This document shows positions 40,991-52,656 of a stretch of DNA of 64,000 bases, piece by piece. The notes under the pieces are model-generated. The model did not search any database, was not told the origin of the DNA, and saw nothing but the letters and a program-made list of their open reading frames with translations. Each line of letters starts with the position of its first letter. Position 1 is the first letter of the stretch. Where the stretch lies: contig NZ_JOII01000002.1 in assembly GCF_000719955.1 (NCBI RefSeq), positions 62,001 to 126,000 on the forward strand, read 5' to 3'. The position numbers were made by a program, and so were the translations under genes. The DNA is from Streptomyces albidoflavus. Its GTDB lineage: Bacteria; Actinomycetota; Actinomycetes; Streptomycetales; Streptomycetaceae.

Positions 40991-42313
40991 TCAGCGCAGG
41001 ACGCCGGCCTCGCGGGCGGCGCCGAGCCAGAGCGGGAACTCCGAGAGCAGCCGGTCGTACATCTCCGGGTCGGCGACCTGGTCGACGTCGTCCACGGCGA
41101 AGAAGCCGACGTTGTCGACGGTGCGGCCGGCCAGCGTGTCGAAGTACTCCAGGACGCCGTAGTGCGAGCGTCCCAGTCCCACGAACTGCCAGAAGACCGG
41201 CTCGTCGGCGGCGGCCCGCAGTTCGCGTTCGATCTCCTTGCTGCGGTAGACGCCGCCGTCGGAGAAGAAGAGCACCAGCGTCGGCAGCGGGACGGGGTGG
41301 TCGCGGACGTAGGCGCGGACGTCGGCGATGACCTTCTGCTCCTCGTTCTGGATGCCGACGGTGCGCATGTCGACCTGGCCGTCGGCGCGGGACTTGGGGC
41401 GCTTCTTGCGGCCGATGACGCCGAGCTGGCCGACGCGTACGTGCAGCCGCAGCCACTCGGGCAGCTCGCCGAGGTGCAGGTCGGGCAGGCGCGCCGGGCG
41501 GGTGGCGAAGGTCCATGCCTGCATGGTGCCGTCGTCGTCGAGGAGGGCGGCGACGGCCGCCATCCGTTCGGCGACCCGGGCGACGGTCCCCTTGGCGTAG
41601 AGGCCGCTCATCGAGCCGGAGGCGTCCAGGACGAGGATGACCCGGGCGGTGACGCCGGTGAGGCCGCCCTTGCGCAGACTGGTCGCGACCTGCTGCTTGC
41701 GGAGCGAGAGGCGTTCGCCCATGTCGGCCGGGAGCAGTTCCTCACCACGGGTCTGCGGCCGGGCGGGCGGGGCCGGACGGGGTGCCGGGCCGGGGCGCGG
41801 GGCGCGTGCCGGGGCGGGGGTGAGGCCGAAGTCGGCGGCGAGGCCCGCGAAGCCGTGGTCGTAGCCCTGGCCGACGGCGCGGAACCGCCAGCGCCCCTCG
41901 CGGCGGTAGAGCTCGCCGGCGACCAGCGCGGTCTCGCTGCGCGGAGCCATGTCGAAGTGGGCCAGCACCGTGCCCGAGCCGGCCGCGACCAGGCGCAGCC
42001 GCAGCCCCGTGACCCGTCCGAGGGTGCCGGAGCCGGTCCAGGCGCAGAGCGCGACGCGTTCGGTGGAGTCGGGGAGCGCCGCCAGGTCGACCTCGACGGC
42101 CTCGGCGCCGTCGAGCGTGCCGACGTGGCGTACGGCGTCTCCGGGGGCGCCGGGCTGGTCGCGGGCGACGAGGTCGGCGCCGGAGCGGACCCGCCCGGCG
42201 CCGGTCAGCAGCAGCGCGGCGGCGCTCACGGCGGGGCCGTCGGCGCGGCCGAGTTCGAGCCGCACCCGGTCCACGTCGACCGGGAGGTTGGCGCCCATGC
42301 TCATCGTCGTCAC
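40991..42313 (-). CDS. TerD domain / vWA domain fusion protein
   Basis: 440 residues. The N-terminal TerD domain (about 1-175) shows MGANLPVDVDRVRLELG at the start and GELYRREGRWRFRAVGQGYDHGFAGLAADFG at the end, the tellurite-resistance fold that binds calcium. A Pro/Arg linker leads to a vWA domain (from about 215) with an intact MIDAS (DASGSM), a Thr and FFSDGGVYRS. I use GTG 42313 because TerD proteins often start a few residues before MSMGAN; ATG 42304 is equally possible, and no ribosome site is clear. It probably works with other Ter-type stress proteins. Confidence 0.88.
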   Translation of the reverse strand: MTTMSMGANLPVDVDRVRLELGRADGPAVSAAALLLTGAGRVRSGADLVARDQPGAPGDAVRHVGTLDGAEAVEVDLAALPDSTERVALCAWTGSGTLGRVTGLRLRLVAAGSGTVLAHFDMAPRSETALVAGELYRREGRWRFRAVGQGYDHGFAGLAADFGLTPAPARAPRPGPAPRPAPPARPQTRGEELLPADMGERLSLRKQQVATSLRKGGLTGVTARVILVLDASGSMSGLYAKGTVARVAERMAAVAALLDDDGTMQAWTFATRPARLPDLHLGELPEWLRLHVRVGQLGVIGRKKRPKSRADGQVDMRTVGIQNEEQKVIADVRAYVRDHPVPLPTLVLFFSDGGVYRSKEIERELRAAADEPVFWQFVGLGRSHYGVLEYFDTLAGRTVDNVGFFAVDDVDQVADPEMYDRLLSEFPLWLGAAREAGVLR

Positions 42314-42477
42314 GGAGGTCAGTCTGCCAGGGCCCGCGGGGGTGACCGGTGGCCGGTGCGGCCGGGCCGAAGCGGACGACACGCCGCCGGTGGTCCGCTC
42401 CCGCGCGCCCGGCGAGGGCGACGATGCTGAGCGACAGGGCAGCGGGACCGGTATCGGCACGGACGAGGGACGGCGCG

Positions 42478-43686
42478 GTGGACGCGGAGATCGTCATCGT
42501 CGGCGCGGGCGCCGCCGGCCTCTCCCTCGCCCACCACCTGTGCGCGGCGCCCCCGGGCGCGCGCCTCCCCTCCGTGGTGCTGGTGGAGCCGCCGCCCGGC
42601 CCCGCGCGCCCCGCCGTGCGGACCTGGTGCCACTGGGGTCCCCCCGACGGCCCGTACGACGCGGTGCTCACCGCCTCCTGGGACCGGCTGCGGGTACGCG
42701 ACCGCGCGGGCCGGGAGGCCGGGGGCGTGCCACGCGGGCTGCGCTACAAGATGCTGCGCTCCGACGTGTTCGAGGAGTTCGTGCTCGGCGAGCTGTCCGG
42801 CCGGCCCGGCTTCGTCCGGGAGACCGCCACCGTCACCCGGGTCACCGGCGGGCCCGGCGGGCCGGTGGCGGAGGGGCACGACGCGCGGGGGCGGCCCTAC
42901 CGGCGCCGTGCGCGCTGGGTCTTCGACTCGCGCCCACTGCCCATGCTGCCCCCGGCCCGGACCACGCTGCTCCAGCACTTCCGCGGCTGGTTCGTGCGCA
43001 CCGCCGGACCGCGCTTCGACCCCGGCTGCGCCGACCTGATGGACTTCCGCACCGCGCAGCCCGCGCACGGCCTCTCCTTCGGCTACGTGCTGCCGCTCGG
43101 CCCGCGCGAGGCGCTGGTGGAGTACACGGAGTTCTCCCGGGCCCCGCTGGACGCGGCCGGGTACGAGGCGGCGCTGCGGGACTACACCGGGAAGGTGCTG
43201 CGGCTCGGGTCGTTCGAGGTGACCGGGAGCGAACAGGGCGTCATCCCGATGACCGACGCGCGCTTCCCCCGCGCTCCCGCGCCCGGCGTCTTCCGCGTGG
43301 GCACGGCGGGCGGCGCCACCCGCCCCTCCACCGGCTACACCTTCGCGGCCGTCCAGCGCCAGGCCCGGCGGGTCGCCGACCGGTACCACCGGGGACTCGC
43401 CCCGGTCCCGCCGGTCCCCCACGCGCGCCGGTCGCGGGCGATGGACGCGGTGCTGCTGCGCGCCCTGGACCAAGGACGCGTCGACGGTGCCGCGTTCTTC
43501 GCCCGGCTCTTCACGGCGCTGCCCCCGGAACGGGTGCTGGCCTTCCTGGACGGCGCCACCGGCCCCCTCCAGGACCTGGGCATCGGCCGCCACGTGCCCT
43601 GGGGGCCGATGACCCGCACCGCCCTCGAACTGCCCTTCCTGCGCCGCCGGCCGGCCGGTGCCCCGCCCCACCGAGGAGAGCCATGA
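42478..43686 (+). CDS. crtY: Lycopene beta-cyclase
   Basis: 402 residues from GTG 42478 (GAGGGA eight bases upstream); ATG 42424 with GAGGG is an alternative start. The FAD-binding loop IVIVGAGAAGLSLAH begins a CrtY/CrtL-type cyclase fold; GLRYKMLRSDVF and GYVLPLGPREALVEYTEFS are cyclase blocks, and RPSTGYTFAAVQRQ is the conserved C-terminal motif. It converts lycopene to beta-carotene. The stop overlaps the crtU start (ATGA), so cyclisation and ring desaturation/methyl transfer are co-translated. Confidence 0.93.
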   Translation: MDAEIVIVGAGAAGLSLAHHLCAAPPGARLPSVVLVEPPPGPARPAVRTWCHWGPPDGPYDAVLTASWDRLRVRDRAGREAGGVPRGLRYKMLRSDVFEEFVLGELSGRPGFVRETATVTRVTGGPGGPVAEGHDARGRPYRRRARWVFDSRPLPMLPPARTTLLQHFRGWFVRTAGPRFDPGCADLMDFRTAQPAHGLSFGYVLPLGPREALVEYTEFSRAPLDAAGYEAALRDYTGKVLRLGSFEVTGSEQGVIPMTDARFPRAPAPGVFRVGTAGGATRPSTGYTFAAVQRQARRVADRYHRGLAPVPPVPHARRSRAMDAVLLRALDQGRVDGAAFFARLFTALPPERVLAFLDGATGPLQDLGIGRHVPWGPMTRTALELPFLRRRPAGAPPHRGEP

Positions 43687-45242
43687 CCACGCGTTCCGCC
43701 CGCCGCGAGGTGCCCCGCCGGGGCCGCGACCGCCGGGCCGAGTCCCTGCCGGCGGGGCCGGGCCGCCCCTGGTTCGGCGCCGACGCGCCCCGGGTCGCGG
43801 TGATCGGCGGCGGGATCGCGGGGCTCGCCGCCGCCACCGGCCTCGCCGAACGCGGCGTGCGCGTCACGCTGCTGGAGCGCCGGGAGCAGCTCGGCGGACG
43901 GCTCGCGGGGTGGGCCGACACCCTGTCCGACGGCTCGCCGGTGACGATGAGCCGGGGCTTCCACGCCTTCTTCCGGCAGTACTACAACCTGCGCGGGCTG
44001 CTGCGCCGGGCCGACCCGTCCCTCGCCATGCTGCGCGGCCTGCCCGACTACCCGCTCCTCGGCCGCGACGGCACCCGCGACAGCTTCCGCCACGTGCCGC
44101 GCACCCCGCCGCTGAGCGCCCTCGGCTTCGCCACGCTCAGCCCGAGCTTCGGCCTGCGGGAGCTGGCCGGGCTGGACGCGGCGGCCGCGCTGCCGCTCCT
44201 GGACGTACGGGTGCCGGAGGTGTACGCGCGGCTGGACGGGGTCGGTGCCGCCGCCTTCCTGGACCAGGTGCGGTTCCCCGAGCGGGCCCGGCACCTGGCG
44301 TTCGAGGTGTTCTCCCGGAGCTTCTTCGTCGACCCGTCCGAACTCTCCGCCGCCGAGCTGGCGCTGATGTTCCACATCTACTTCCTCGGCTCCTCCGAGG
44401 GGCTCCTCTTCGACGTCCCCGACGAGCCCTACCCGCAGGCGCTCTGGGACCCGCTGGCCGCCTACCTCACCCGGCTCGGCGTGGAGCTGCGCACCGGCAC
44501 CGAGGTGGAGCGCGTCCAGCCCGCGGGCGGCGGGCGCCACCGGGTGAGCGCCGGGCGGGAGACGGTACCGGTCGACGCCGTGGTGCTGGCCCTGGACACC
44601 GGCGGCCTGCGCCACCTGGCCGCCGCCTCCCCGGACCTCGCCGACGCACGCTGGCGCCGCCGGGTGGCCGGGCTGCGGACCGCTCCCCCGTTCCTCGTCA
44701 GCCGCCTGTGGCTGGACCGCCCCGTCGACGCGGGCCGTCCCGGCTTCCTCGGCACCAGCGGGTACGGGCCGCTGGACAACGTCAGCGTGCTGGAGCGCTG
44801 GGAGGGCGAGGCGGCGCGCTGGGCGGCCCGCACCGGCGGCTCGGTGGTGGAACTCCACGCGTACGCCACCTCTCCCGGCTGCGATCGCAAGGCCGAACAG
44901 CTGCGTCTGACCGAGGAGTTGGCGAAGGTCTACCCGGAGACCCGGGACGCGCTGGTGGTGGACCGGCGCGATCTGTGGTTCGAGGACTGCCCGCACTTCC
45001 CCGTCGGCGGCTACGCGGACCGGCCCACCGTCAGCACCCCCGACCCGTCGGTGGTCGTCGCGGGCGACCTGGTCCGCACCGGCCTGCCCGTCGCCCTGAT
45101 GGAACGCGCGGCCACCTCCGGCTTCCTCGCCTCCAACGCCCTGCTCCAGCGCTGGGGCGTACGCGGCCAGCACCTGTGGACGGTGCCCGACCGCGGGCGC
45201 TCGGCGCTGCTACGGGGGCTGGCACGGCTCGCAAGCCGGTAG
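43683..45242 (+). CDS. crtU: Carotene desaturase/methyltransferase (isorenieratene synthase)
   Basis: 519 residues. A short basic tail precedes the FAD loop VAVIGGGIAGLAAATGLAERG, followed by GGRLAGW, MSRGFHAFFRQYYNLRGLLR, and the C-terminal VVVAGDLVRTGLPVALMERAATSG, all typical of CrtU. The enzyme converts beta-carotene to isorenieratene by shifting methyl groups and aromatising both rings. With crtEIB and crtY this gives the full aromatic carotenoid pathway. The frame after the stop stays open into a regulator remnant, but crtU is of normal length. Confidence 0.93.
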   Translation: MTTRSARREVPRRGRDRRAESLPAGPGRPWFGADAPRVAVIGGGIAGLAAATGLAERGVRVTLLERREQLGGRLAGWADTLSDGSPVTMSRGFHAFFRQYYNLRGLLRRADPSLAMLRGLPDYPLLGRDGTRDSFRHVPRTPPLSALGFATLSPSFGLRELAGLDAAAALPLLDVRVPEVYARLDGVGAAAFLDQVRFPERARHLAFEVFSRSFFVDPSELSAAELALMFHIYFLGSSEGLLFDVPDEPYPQALWDPLAAYLTRLGVELRTGTEVERVQPAGGGRHRVSAGRETVPVDAVVLALDTGGLRHLAAASPDLADARWRRRVAGLRTAPPFLVSRLWLDRPVDAGRPGFLGTSGYGPLDNVSVLERWEGEAARWAARTGGSVVELHAYATSPGCDRKAEQLRLTEELAKVYPETRDALVVDRRDLWFEDCPHFPVGGYADRPTVSTPDPSVVVAGDLVRTGLPVALMERAATSGFLASNALLQRWGVRGQHLWTVPDRGRSALLRGLARLASR

Positions 45243-45551
45243 GCGAACCGGCCGTCAGGGAGCGATGCCGAGGCGGCCGATCAGCCCCTGGTCGCCGACG
45301 GCCTGCTGGAACGCCGCCCGTACCGGGCCGGCCCGGTCCGCCACCAGTACGCCCTCACCGAAGGCGGCCGTTCCCTGCGCCCGGTGATCGTCGCCCTGGT
45401 CGACTTCACCACCGGCCAGGAGGCCGAACCGGTGGTGGTCGGCGCGCGGACCGGTGAGCGGCTCGACGACAGCGAGGCGTACGTGTTCACCGCCGGGCCG
45501 GCGGCCAGTGCGGTGATGCGGGGGCGGTACGAGGAGTGGGGGCGGGCGTAG
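45243..45551 (+). pseudogene. Truncated winged-helix (HxlR/MarR-like) regulator remnant
   Basis: The frame reads, without a start, ADGLLERRPYRAGPVRHQYA, then LTEGGRSLRPVIVALVDF and a C-terminal tail rich in Val/Gly/Glu, ending at TAG 45549-45551. This is the wing and dimerisation half of an HxlR-type regulator; the helix-turn-helix half and start are missing. It stays in frame with crtU only by chance. It probably marks a deletion that removed a former regulator between the crtYU and crtEIB halves. Confidence 0.72.
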
Positions 45552-45575
45552 GGAACCGGCGGCTGCCCGGTCTGC

Positions 45576-46217
45576 CTAGTCGGCCCGGCCGGTGACCGCC
45601 ACCGTCGTGCCCAGGCCGATCATGGCCAGGCCGCCCGCGCCGCCGACCATCGCCATGCGCCGGGGCGAGCGGCCGAACCAGGTCCGGGCGGCGGAGGCCG
45701 TCAGGCCCCAGAGGCCGTCGGAGACCAGGGCCAGCACCGCTCCGGCCAGTCCGAGGACCAGCATCTGGAGGGTGACGTGGCCGGCCTCCCGGTCGACGAA
45801 CTGGGGCAGCATCGCGGTGAGGAACACGACGCTCTTCGGATTGGTCACGCCGACCAGGAAGCCGGCCCGGACCGAGCCCCGCTCGCCGGAGGGCGCCGGG
45901 GCGAAAGCGGCGGCGCGGTCCCGGCTGCGCCAACTCGCCCGTACCGCCTTCACCCCGAGGTGGATGAGGTAGGCGGCCCCGGCGAACTTGATCAGGCCGA
46001 AGACCAGGGCCGAGGTCTCGACCAGGGTGCCGATGCCCAGGGCGACCGCCACGACCAGGGCGTAACCGCCCAGGGCGTTCCCGAGCACCGAGGCCAGCGC
46101 GGTCCGGCGCCCGTGGGCCAGGGCCCGGCCGACGACGAAGAGCACGCTGGGGCCCGGAACGGCGGAGAGCAGGACGGACATCGTGCAGAAGGCCAGCAGC
46201 CGGTGAGGGTCGATCAT
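45576..46217 (-). CDS. LysE/RhtB family amino-acid exporter
   Basis: 213 residues with about six membrane helices. LSAVPGPSVLFVVGRALAHGRR is the family N-terminal signature, and GFLVGVTNPKSVVFLTAMLPQFV is the second conserved block. I use ATG 46217 (MIDPHRLLAF); in-frame GTG and ATG codons up to 46232 are alternatives. The family exports amino acids or small compounds. It lies between crtU and the Rieske gene, on the same strand as crtEIB but with 74 bases of separation, so it need not belong to the carotenoid operon. Confidence 0.92.
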   Translation of the reverse strand: MIDPHRLLAFCTMSVLLSAVPGPSVLFVVGRALAHGRRTALASVLGNALGGYALVVAVALGIGTLVETSALVFGLIKFAGAAYLIHLGVKAVRASWRSRDRAAAFAPAPSGERGSVRAGFLVGVTNPKSVVFLTAMLPQFVDREAGHVTLQMLVLGLAGAVLALVSDGLWGLTASAARTWFGRSPRRMAMVGGAGGLAMIGLGTTVAVTGRAD

Positions 46218-46291
46218 GCGCGGCATCATCACGCGCCCCCGTCCCCACGCACCAGGCGACTTTGGACCTAGGCCAGGGAGACGCCCCCGCC

Positions 46292-47290
46292 TCAGCCCGG
46301 GAACCGTCCCGCCGCCCTGAGCGCCCAACGGCGTTCCGCGTAGGCGAGGTCGTCGCGCCACAGGCGGGCGGCGGTGGCGCGCATGAAGGGGCGGAGGAGA
46401 GGGGCGGCGAGGCGGGCTGCGGTGAAGCCGGGGCGGGTGGAGGCGGCGATGACGGCCTCCACGACGGCCGTGCGGGGGCGGCCCGTCGCGTCGGGGGTGA
46501 GCGGGGTCGCGTGGGTCTCGACGACCGAGCCGACGCCCTCCCCCTGGGTGATGTGCATGACGACCGTGCGGGGTTCGGGCGCGGTGAAGACGGCCTGGAC
46601 GGGGACGACGGCGCGGCCCGCCACCTTGAAGGAGACCTCCACGGTGAACCCCTCGTCGGGGGCGGCGGCATCGGCACCGGGCACGTCGAGGACGCGCAGG
46701 TCCACGAAGGAGTACGGGTGGAGCCAGGCCCCGTGCCACGGGTCGAGCCGGTTGGCGACGACGTCCTCGGGCTCGCACCGGCCGACGGCGGTGTAGACGG
46801 CGTCGACGGCGGTACGGGGGTCGGGGCGGGCCGGGAGCACCGGCCGGTCCAGCGGAGCCTCACCGCCCGCCTCGTCCAGCCGCACCCAGAGCAGTACGCC
46901 GTCGTCGTACGCGGGGTAGGGGTGCCAGCCGGCGAACGGGGCGCCGTCCAGGGGCAGTCCGTGCCAGCGGCAGACCAGGGTGCCGCACTGTACCGGGCTG
47001 TCGCGCAGGGGCGCGCCGAGGTGCGGGCAGGCGCCCGGGCCCGCGACGAGGATGCCGTCGGCGGTGCGCCAGGCGACCACCTCGACACCGGCGACGGTGC
47101 GGCCGAGGGGGCGTCCACCGCCCGGGGGCAGGTCGCGGGAGGCGCCGATGACGTACCAGTTGCCGCTGGCGGCGGCCTGGGCGCGGGCGAGGGCGGCGGC
47201 GATCAGCGGCGGCCGGGCCTCGCGCCAGGTGGGCCGCATCAGGTCCCAGGGCACGGGGTCGCGGCGCAGCCGGAGCGGGAGGGGGCTCAT
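46292..47290 (-). CDS. Rieske 2Fe-2S protein with DUF5914-type C-terminus, carotenoid cluster
   Basis: 332 residues. The N-terminal Rieske domain has [10 protein letters not shown] and [13 protein letters not shown], giving the Cys-x-His and Cys-xx-His ligands. The C-terminal about 180 residues are beta-rich ([34 protein letters not shown]), matching the DUF5914/SRPBCC-like part seen in Streptomyces isorenieratene clusters at the position called crtV. The ATG overlaps the crtB stop. It may hydroxylate or otherwise oxidise the carotenoid, but the reaction is not established. Confidence 0.85.
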   Translation of the reverse strand: MSPLPLRLRRDPVPWDLMRPTWREARPPLIAAALARAQAAASGNWYVIGASRDLPPGGGRPLGRTVAGVEVVAWRTADGILVAGPGACPHLGAPLRDSPVQCGTLVCRWHGLPLDGAPFAGWHPYPAYDDGVLLWVRLDEAGGEAPLDRPVLPARPDPRTAVDAVYTAVGRCEPEDVVANRLDPWHGAWLHPYSFVDLRVLDVPGADAAAPDEGFTVEVSFKVAGRAVVPVQAVFTAPEPRTVVMHITQGEGVGSVVETHATPLTPDATGRPRTAVVEAVIAASTRPGFTAARLAAPLLRPFMRATAARLWRDDLAYAERRWALRAAGRFPG

Positions 47291-48245
47291 GCCTCCACCT
47301 TCGGGGCGGGTGCGCGGCGGTGGCGGCGACGGGCGGCGGCGAGGCGGGCGAGGCCGTCGGCGGCGACGGCGGCGCGGCGACGGCGGGGCACCACGGCCCG
47401 GCGGTGGACGGCGGCGTAGCCGTCGGCGGCGACCGCGTCGAGGATGGAGCCGTAGAGGATGTGGGCGGTGCGGATGCAGGGGCGGGCGACGGGGTCGAGC
47501 AGGGCGATGCCGGGGGCGGCCCGGTGGTAGATCTCGCGGGTGACGGCGGCGGCCTCGCGCAGGGCGCGGGTGATGCGCGCGTCGCGGTGGCCGGTGGCGC
47601 GGCTCCAGCACAGCAGGGCGCGGTCGACGCCGTGGGCGGCGAGGAGGTCGGCGGGGAGGTAGATCCGGCCCCGGTCGAGGTCCTCGCCGACGTCGCGGAG
47701 GAAGTTGGTGAGCTGGAAGGCGACGCCGAGGCCGGCGGCGTAGGGGGCGGCCTCCTCGCGGGGGACGACGGTGCCGAGGACGGGCAGCATCTGGAGGCCG
47801 ATGACGGCGGCGGAGCCGTGCGTGTAGCGGCTCAGCGCGGCGAGGTCCGGGTAGTCGGTGACGGTGAGGTCGCTGCGCATCGAGGCCATGAAGTCGTGGA
47901 AGTGCCGGTGGTCGATGGCGTAGCGGCGGACGGTGTCGGCGAGGGCGTGGACCACCGGCTCGTCGCTGGTGCCCGTGCGCAGTCCGGCGGCCAGGCGCCG
48001 GTCCAGGCGGTCGAGGGCGGCGGCGCGTTCCCCGGTGGTGGCCGAGGTGCCGAGGTCGTCGACGATGTCGTCGGCGTGGCGGGCGAAGCCGTAGAGGCTG
48101 TGCACGGCCGGGCGGCGTTCGACGGGGAGCAGCCGGGTGGCGAGGAAGTACGTCCTGCCGTGGCGGGCGTTGAGGGTGCGGCAGGTGCGGTAGGCGGCGC
48201 GCAGGGCGGGGTCGGTGATCTGGGCGGCGTCGAGTTCGCGGGCGC

Positions 48246-48249
<4 letters not shown>
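47287..48249 (-). CDS. crtB: Phytoene synthase
   Basis: 320 residues. It joins two geranylgeranyl diphosphates to phytoene. The two Asp-rich metal motifs are RHADDIVDD and [15 protein letters not shown], and the squalene/phytoene synthase block [14 protein letters not shown] is intact. The C-terminal 40 residues are very Arg/Ala-rich, an extension over shorter homologues. The ATG overlaps the crtI stop and its own stop overlaps the Rieske gene, so all four genes of the minus-strand half are translationally linked. Confidence 0.96.
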
Positions 48250-49761
<1,512 letters not shown>

Positions 49762-49787
<26 letters not shown>

Positions 49788-51000
49788 GCCCTGCCTCTCG
49801 CTCGGGGTGGTGGGGCGTGTGGCCGGGCTCCGGGGTGGTGCCGGCGGCGAGCCGGAGCAGTCCGCGCAGCCGCTCCCCCGCCACCGGGTCGAGCGGCAGG
49901 GCGTCCAGGCGGGCCAGGGCGCGGCAGGCCATCCGGCCGATGCGCTCCTCGACGGCGGCGCGGGCGCCGGTGGACTCCAGGACCTCGCGTACGGCGTCGA
50001 GGCCGGCCGGGGTGAGGGCGGGGTCGCCGAGCGCCGCCTCCAGGACGGCCACGTCGGCGAGGCGGCCCCGCGCGGTGGCCCGGGCGTGGGCGAGGGCGAC
50101 GAGGAGGGTGGGTTTGCCCTCGCGGATGTCGTCGCCGGCCGGTTTCCCGGTGCGGGACGGGTCGCCGAAGACGCCCAGCAGGTCGTCGCGGAGCTGGAAG
50201 GCGAGCCCGGCGGGGGCGCCGGCCTCGGCGAGGCGCCGGGTGAGCGCGGGCTCGGCCCCGGCGAGGACGGCGCCGAGCTCCAGCGGCCGGGAGGCGGAGT
50301 ACTGGGCGCTCTTGAGCCGGGCGGTGCGCAGCGCGAGCAGGGCCGAGCGGTCGGCGGTGACCTGGCCGTGCAGGTCGAGGTACTGGCCCGCGACCATCTC
50401 GCCGCGCATCACCCGCCACACCGCTCGCACCCGGCGCCGTACCGGGTCGGGGAGTTCGGTCTCGGCGAGGGTGTCCTCCGCCCAGGCGAGGGCCAGGTCG
50501 CCGGCGAGCACGGCCGCCGCCCCCGCGAACAGGTCGGTGCCGGCCGCCCCGTACTGGTCGGCGAGGGAGACGTGCAGGGCGGGGCGGCCCCGGCGCAGCC
50601 GTGAGCTGTCCATGACGTCGTCGTGGACGAGGGCGCAGGTCTGGAGGAGTTCGACGGCGGCACCCACCCGGAGCGCGGCCCGCGCCCGGTCGCCGTCGGG
50701 CAGCGCGCAGGCCCGCAGCGCCCACCAGAGCAGGGCGGGCCGCAGCCGGCGCCCGCCGAGCGAGGTGAACCGCGCGATCCGCTCGGCGATGTCCCGCCCG
50801 GAGACGGGGTCGGTGGCGCACGCCTCGCTCAGGCGCTCGGCGAGGAGGGTGTGGAGCAGGGCGCCCACGGTGCCGTTGATGTCGCGGTCGGCGGCGGCGA
50901 CCTGGGGGTGCGGTCCGGGGTGTGCCCCGCCGGGGCCGGCGCGGGTGGTGTGGGGGCCGTCCGGAGCGGCGGTGGCCGTGGGGTCTTCGGTGCGGCCCAC
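49762..51000 (-). CDS. crtE: Geranylgeranyl diphosphate synthase
   Basis: 412 residues from GTG 51000 with GGAGGAGAGGA just upstream. The first Asp-rich motif is LVHDDVMD and the second is FQLRDDLLGVFGD, so both magnesium sites are intact. GGRRLRPALLWW and KSAQYSASRPLELG are polyprenyl synthase blocks. About 70 N-terminal residues are Pro/Gly/Ala-rich and unstructured. It is the first gene of the crtE-I-B-Rieske operon; 223 bases upstream separate it from the PHP gene and must hold the promoter, though none is clear. Confidence 0.95.
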
Positions 51001-51223
51001 TGCGGTCCTCTCCTCCGGCTCGCTGCTGGACGCTCCCGCGACGGGCCGGGGAACGCGGAGGGCGGGGGGTGGCCCCGCCGCCCGTTGGGGATCAGTGCCC
51101 CGTCCGGGCGGGGCACGGTCGGCGGGTCCCTCCATTGGAGGAGCCCGGGAGCGGGAACGCCGCCCGTCCGGCGGAACAGGGGCCGCGTCGCGGGGGCCGC
51201 CGAGGGCTGCCGGGCCGTGCCCG

Positions 51224-52237
51224 TCAGCTCTGCCCGGCCCACTCCAGCAGTTCGTCGGCGGTCCAGGTCGTGATGACGTCCTCCGCCGGTACGCCGCACT
51301 CCTCGGCGCGGGCGCAGCCCAGGCGCTGCCAGGTGAGCTGCCCGGGGGCGTGGGCGTCGGTGTCGACGGCGAAGAGGGCGCCGGCGTCGAGGGCGGCGCG
51401 GATCAGGCGGAGCGGGGGGTCTAGGCGTTCGGGGCGGCTGTTGATCTCGACGGCGGTGCCGGACTCGGCGCAGGCGGCGAAGACGGCCTCCGCGTCGAAG
51501 GCGGACTCCGGGCGGGTGCGGCCGGTGATGAGGCGGCCGGTGCAGTGGCCGAGGACGTCGGTGTGCGGATTGCTGACGGCGGCGAGCAGGCGCCGGGTCA
51601 TGGCGGGGGCGTCCATCCGCAGCTTGGAGTGGACGGAGGCGACGACCAGGTCGAGGCGGTCCAGCAGCTCCGGCTCCTGGTCGAGGGTGCCGTCCTCGAG
51701 GATGTCGCACTCGATGCCGGCGAGCAGGCGGAAGGGCGCCCATTCCGCGTTGAGGGCGGCCACCGTGTCGAGCTGACGGCGCAGCCGGCCGGCGGTCAGC
51801 CCGTGGGCGACGGTGAGGCGGGGGGAATGGTCGGTGAGGACGGCCCACTCGTGGCCGAGTGCGATGGCCGCGCGGCCCATCTCCTCGATGGAGCTGCCGC
51901 CGTCGGACCAGTCGGAGTGCAGGTGGCAGTCGCCGCGCAGCGCGGCGTACAGGGCGTCTCCGCCCTCGGCGAGGGGTGCCTTCGCGGCCTCCTCCTCCAG
52001 GCTCCGGAGGTAGGCGGGGGTCCGGCCGTCGAGGGCCTCGCGGATGACTTTCCCGGTCTTCGGGCCGATCCCCTTGAGCTTCTCCAGCGTGCCGTCGGCC
52101 GCCCGGTCGCGGATCTCGTCGGGCCCGTGCTCGCGCAGGACGGCGGAGGCGGTACGGAAGGCGCGGACCCGGTAGGTGGGTTCCTGGGCGCGCTCCAGGA
52201 GGAAGGCGATCCGGTCCAGCGCGTGTTCGGGGTCCAC
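51224..52237 (-). CDS. HhH plus PHP-domain phosphoesterase (DNA polymerase X-like C-terminal half)
   Basis: 337 residues from GTG 52237 (GGAGGGAG upstream). The N-terminal about 85 residues resemble the 8-kDa/HhH region of PolX (RVRAFRTAS and LKGIGPKTG at about 54-63). The PHP phosphoesterase domain follows: GDCHLHSDWSDGG (His105, His107), LTDHSPRL and IECDILEDG, then VDTDAHAPGQL. The polymerase domain is absent, so this is the common actinobacterial PHP form, probably a metal-dependent phosphatase or 3-prime exonuclease in repair. Transcribed leftward ahead of crtE but separated by 223 bases. Confidence 0.9.
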   Translation of the reverse strand: MDPEHALDRIAFLLERAQEPTYRVRAFRTASAVLREHGPDEIRDRAADGTLEKLKGIGPKTGKVIREALDGRTPAYLRSLEEEAAKAPLAEGGDALYAALRGDCHLHSDWSDGGSSIEEMGRAAIALGHEWAVLTDHSPRLTVAHGLTAGRLRRQLDTVAALNAEWAPFRLLAGIECDILEDGTLDQEPELLDRLDLVVASVHSKLRMDAPAMTRRLLAAVSNPHTDVLGHCTGRLITGRTRPESAFDAEAVFAACAESGTAVEINSRPERLDPPLRLIRAALDAGALFAVDTDAHAPGQLTWQRLGCARAEECGVPAEDVITTWTADELLEWAGQS

Positions 52238-52425
52238 GGCGGCTCCCTCCGGTACGGGTCCGTTCCTCAGCGTCTCGCGGGCGGGCGGGCGGCGCATCCG
52301 GCACCGGCCCGCGAAGGTGGTGGAATGTTCAACCAACCGCCGCTGTTGTCGGGAGTGGGCGCACTCCCCGGCAACGGCGCCGGGAGCGGAGTACGGCCCG
52401 CAGTCGTACGGCAGGAGGGAAGAGC

Positions 52426-52656
52426 GTGACCGAGACCTACTTCGAGTTCGGGACGCCCGCGGACCGCTGGGACCGGGCGGAGCGGGAGCTGCGCACCCTG
52501 CTGGCGGCCGACCCGGTCGAGAGTTACGCGACGCTGCTGCTCGGCCGGACCCTGGAGCGGCAGGGCCGGAACGACGAGGCCCGCCCCTACCTGCGGATGG
52601 CCGCCGCGATGAGCGGCGACTTCGCGGAGCTGGGCCCGAGCGCCGCGGCACGCTGA
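52426..52656 (+). CDS. Small TPR protein
   Basis: 76 residues from GTG 52426, with GGAGGG upstream. LLAADPVESYATLLLGRTLERQ followed by GRNDEARPYLRMAAAMSG is one to one-and-a-half tetratricopeptide units (positions about 25-66). The protein is small and acidic. Such single-TPR proteins are widespread in Streptomyces and their partner is unknown. Divergent from the PHP gene. Confidence 0.85.
   Translation: MTETYFEFGTPADRWDRAERELRTLLAADPVESYATLLLGRTLERQGRNDEARPYLRMAAAMSGDFAELGPSAAAR

Noticed and set aside
45240..45551. Reading crtU as interrupted by a nonsense codon because the frame continues after TAG 45240-45242.
   Set aside because: CrtU is already full length and ends with a typical C-terminus. 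The continuing frame encodes part of an unrelated winged-helix regulator.
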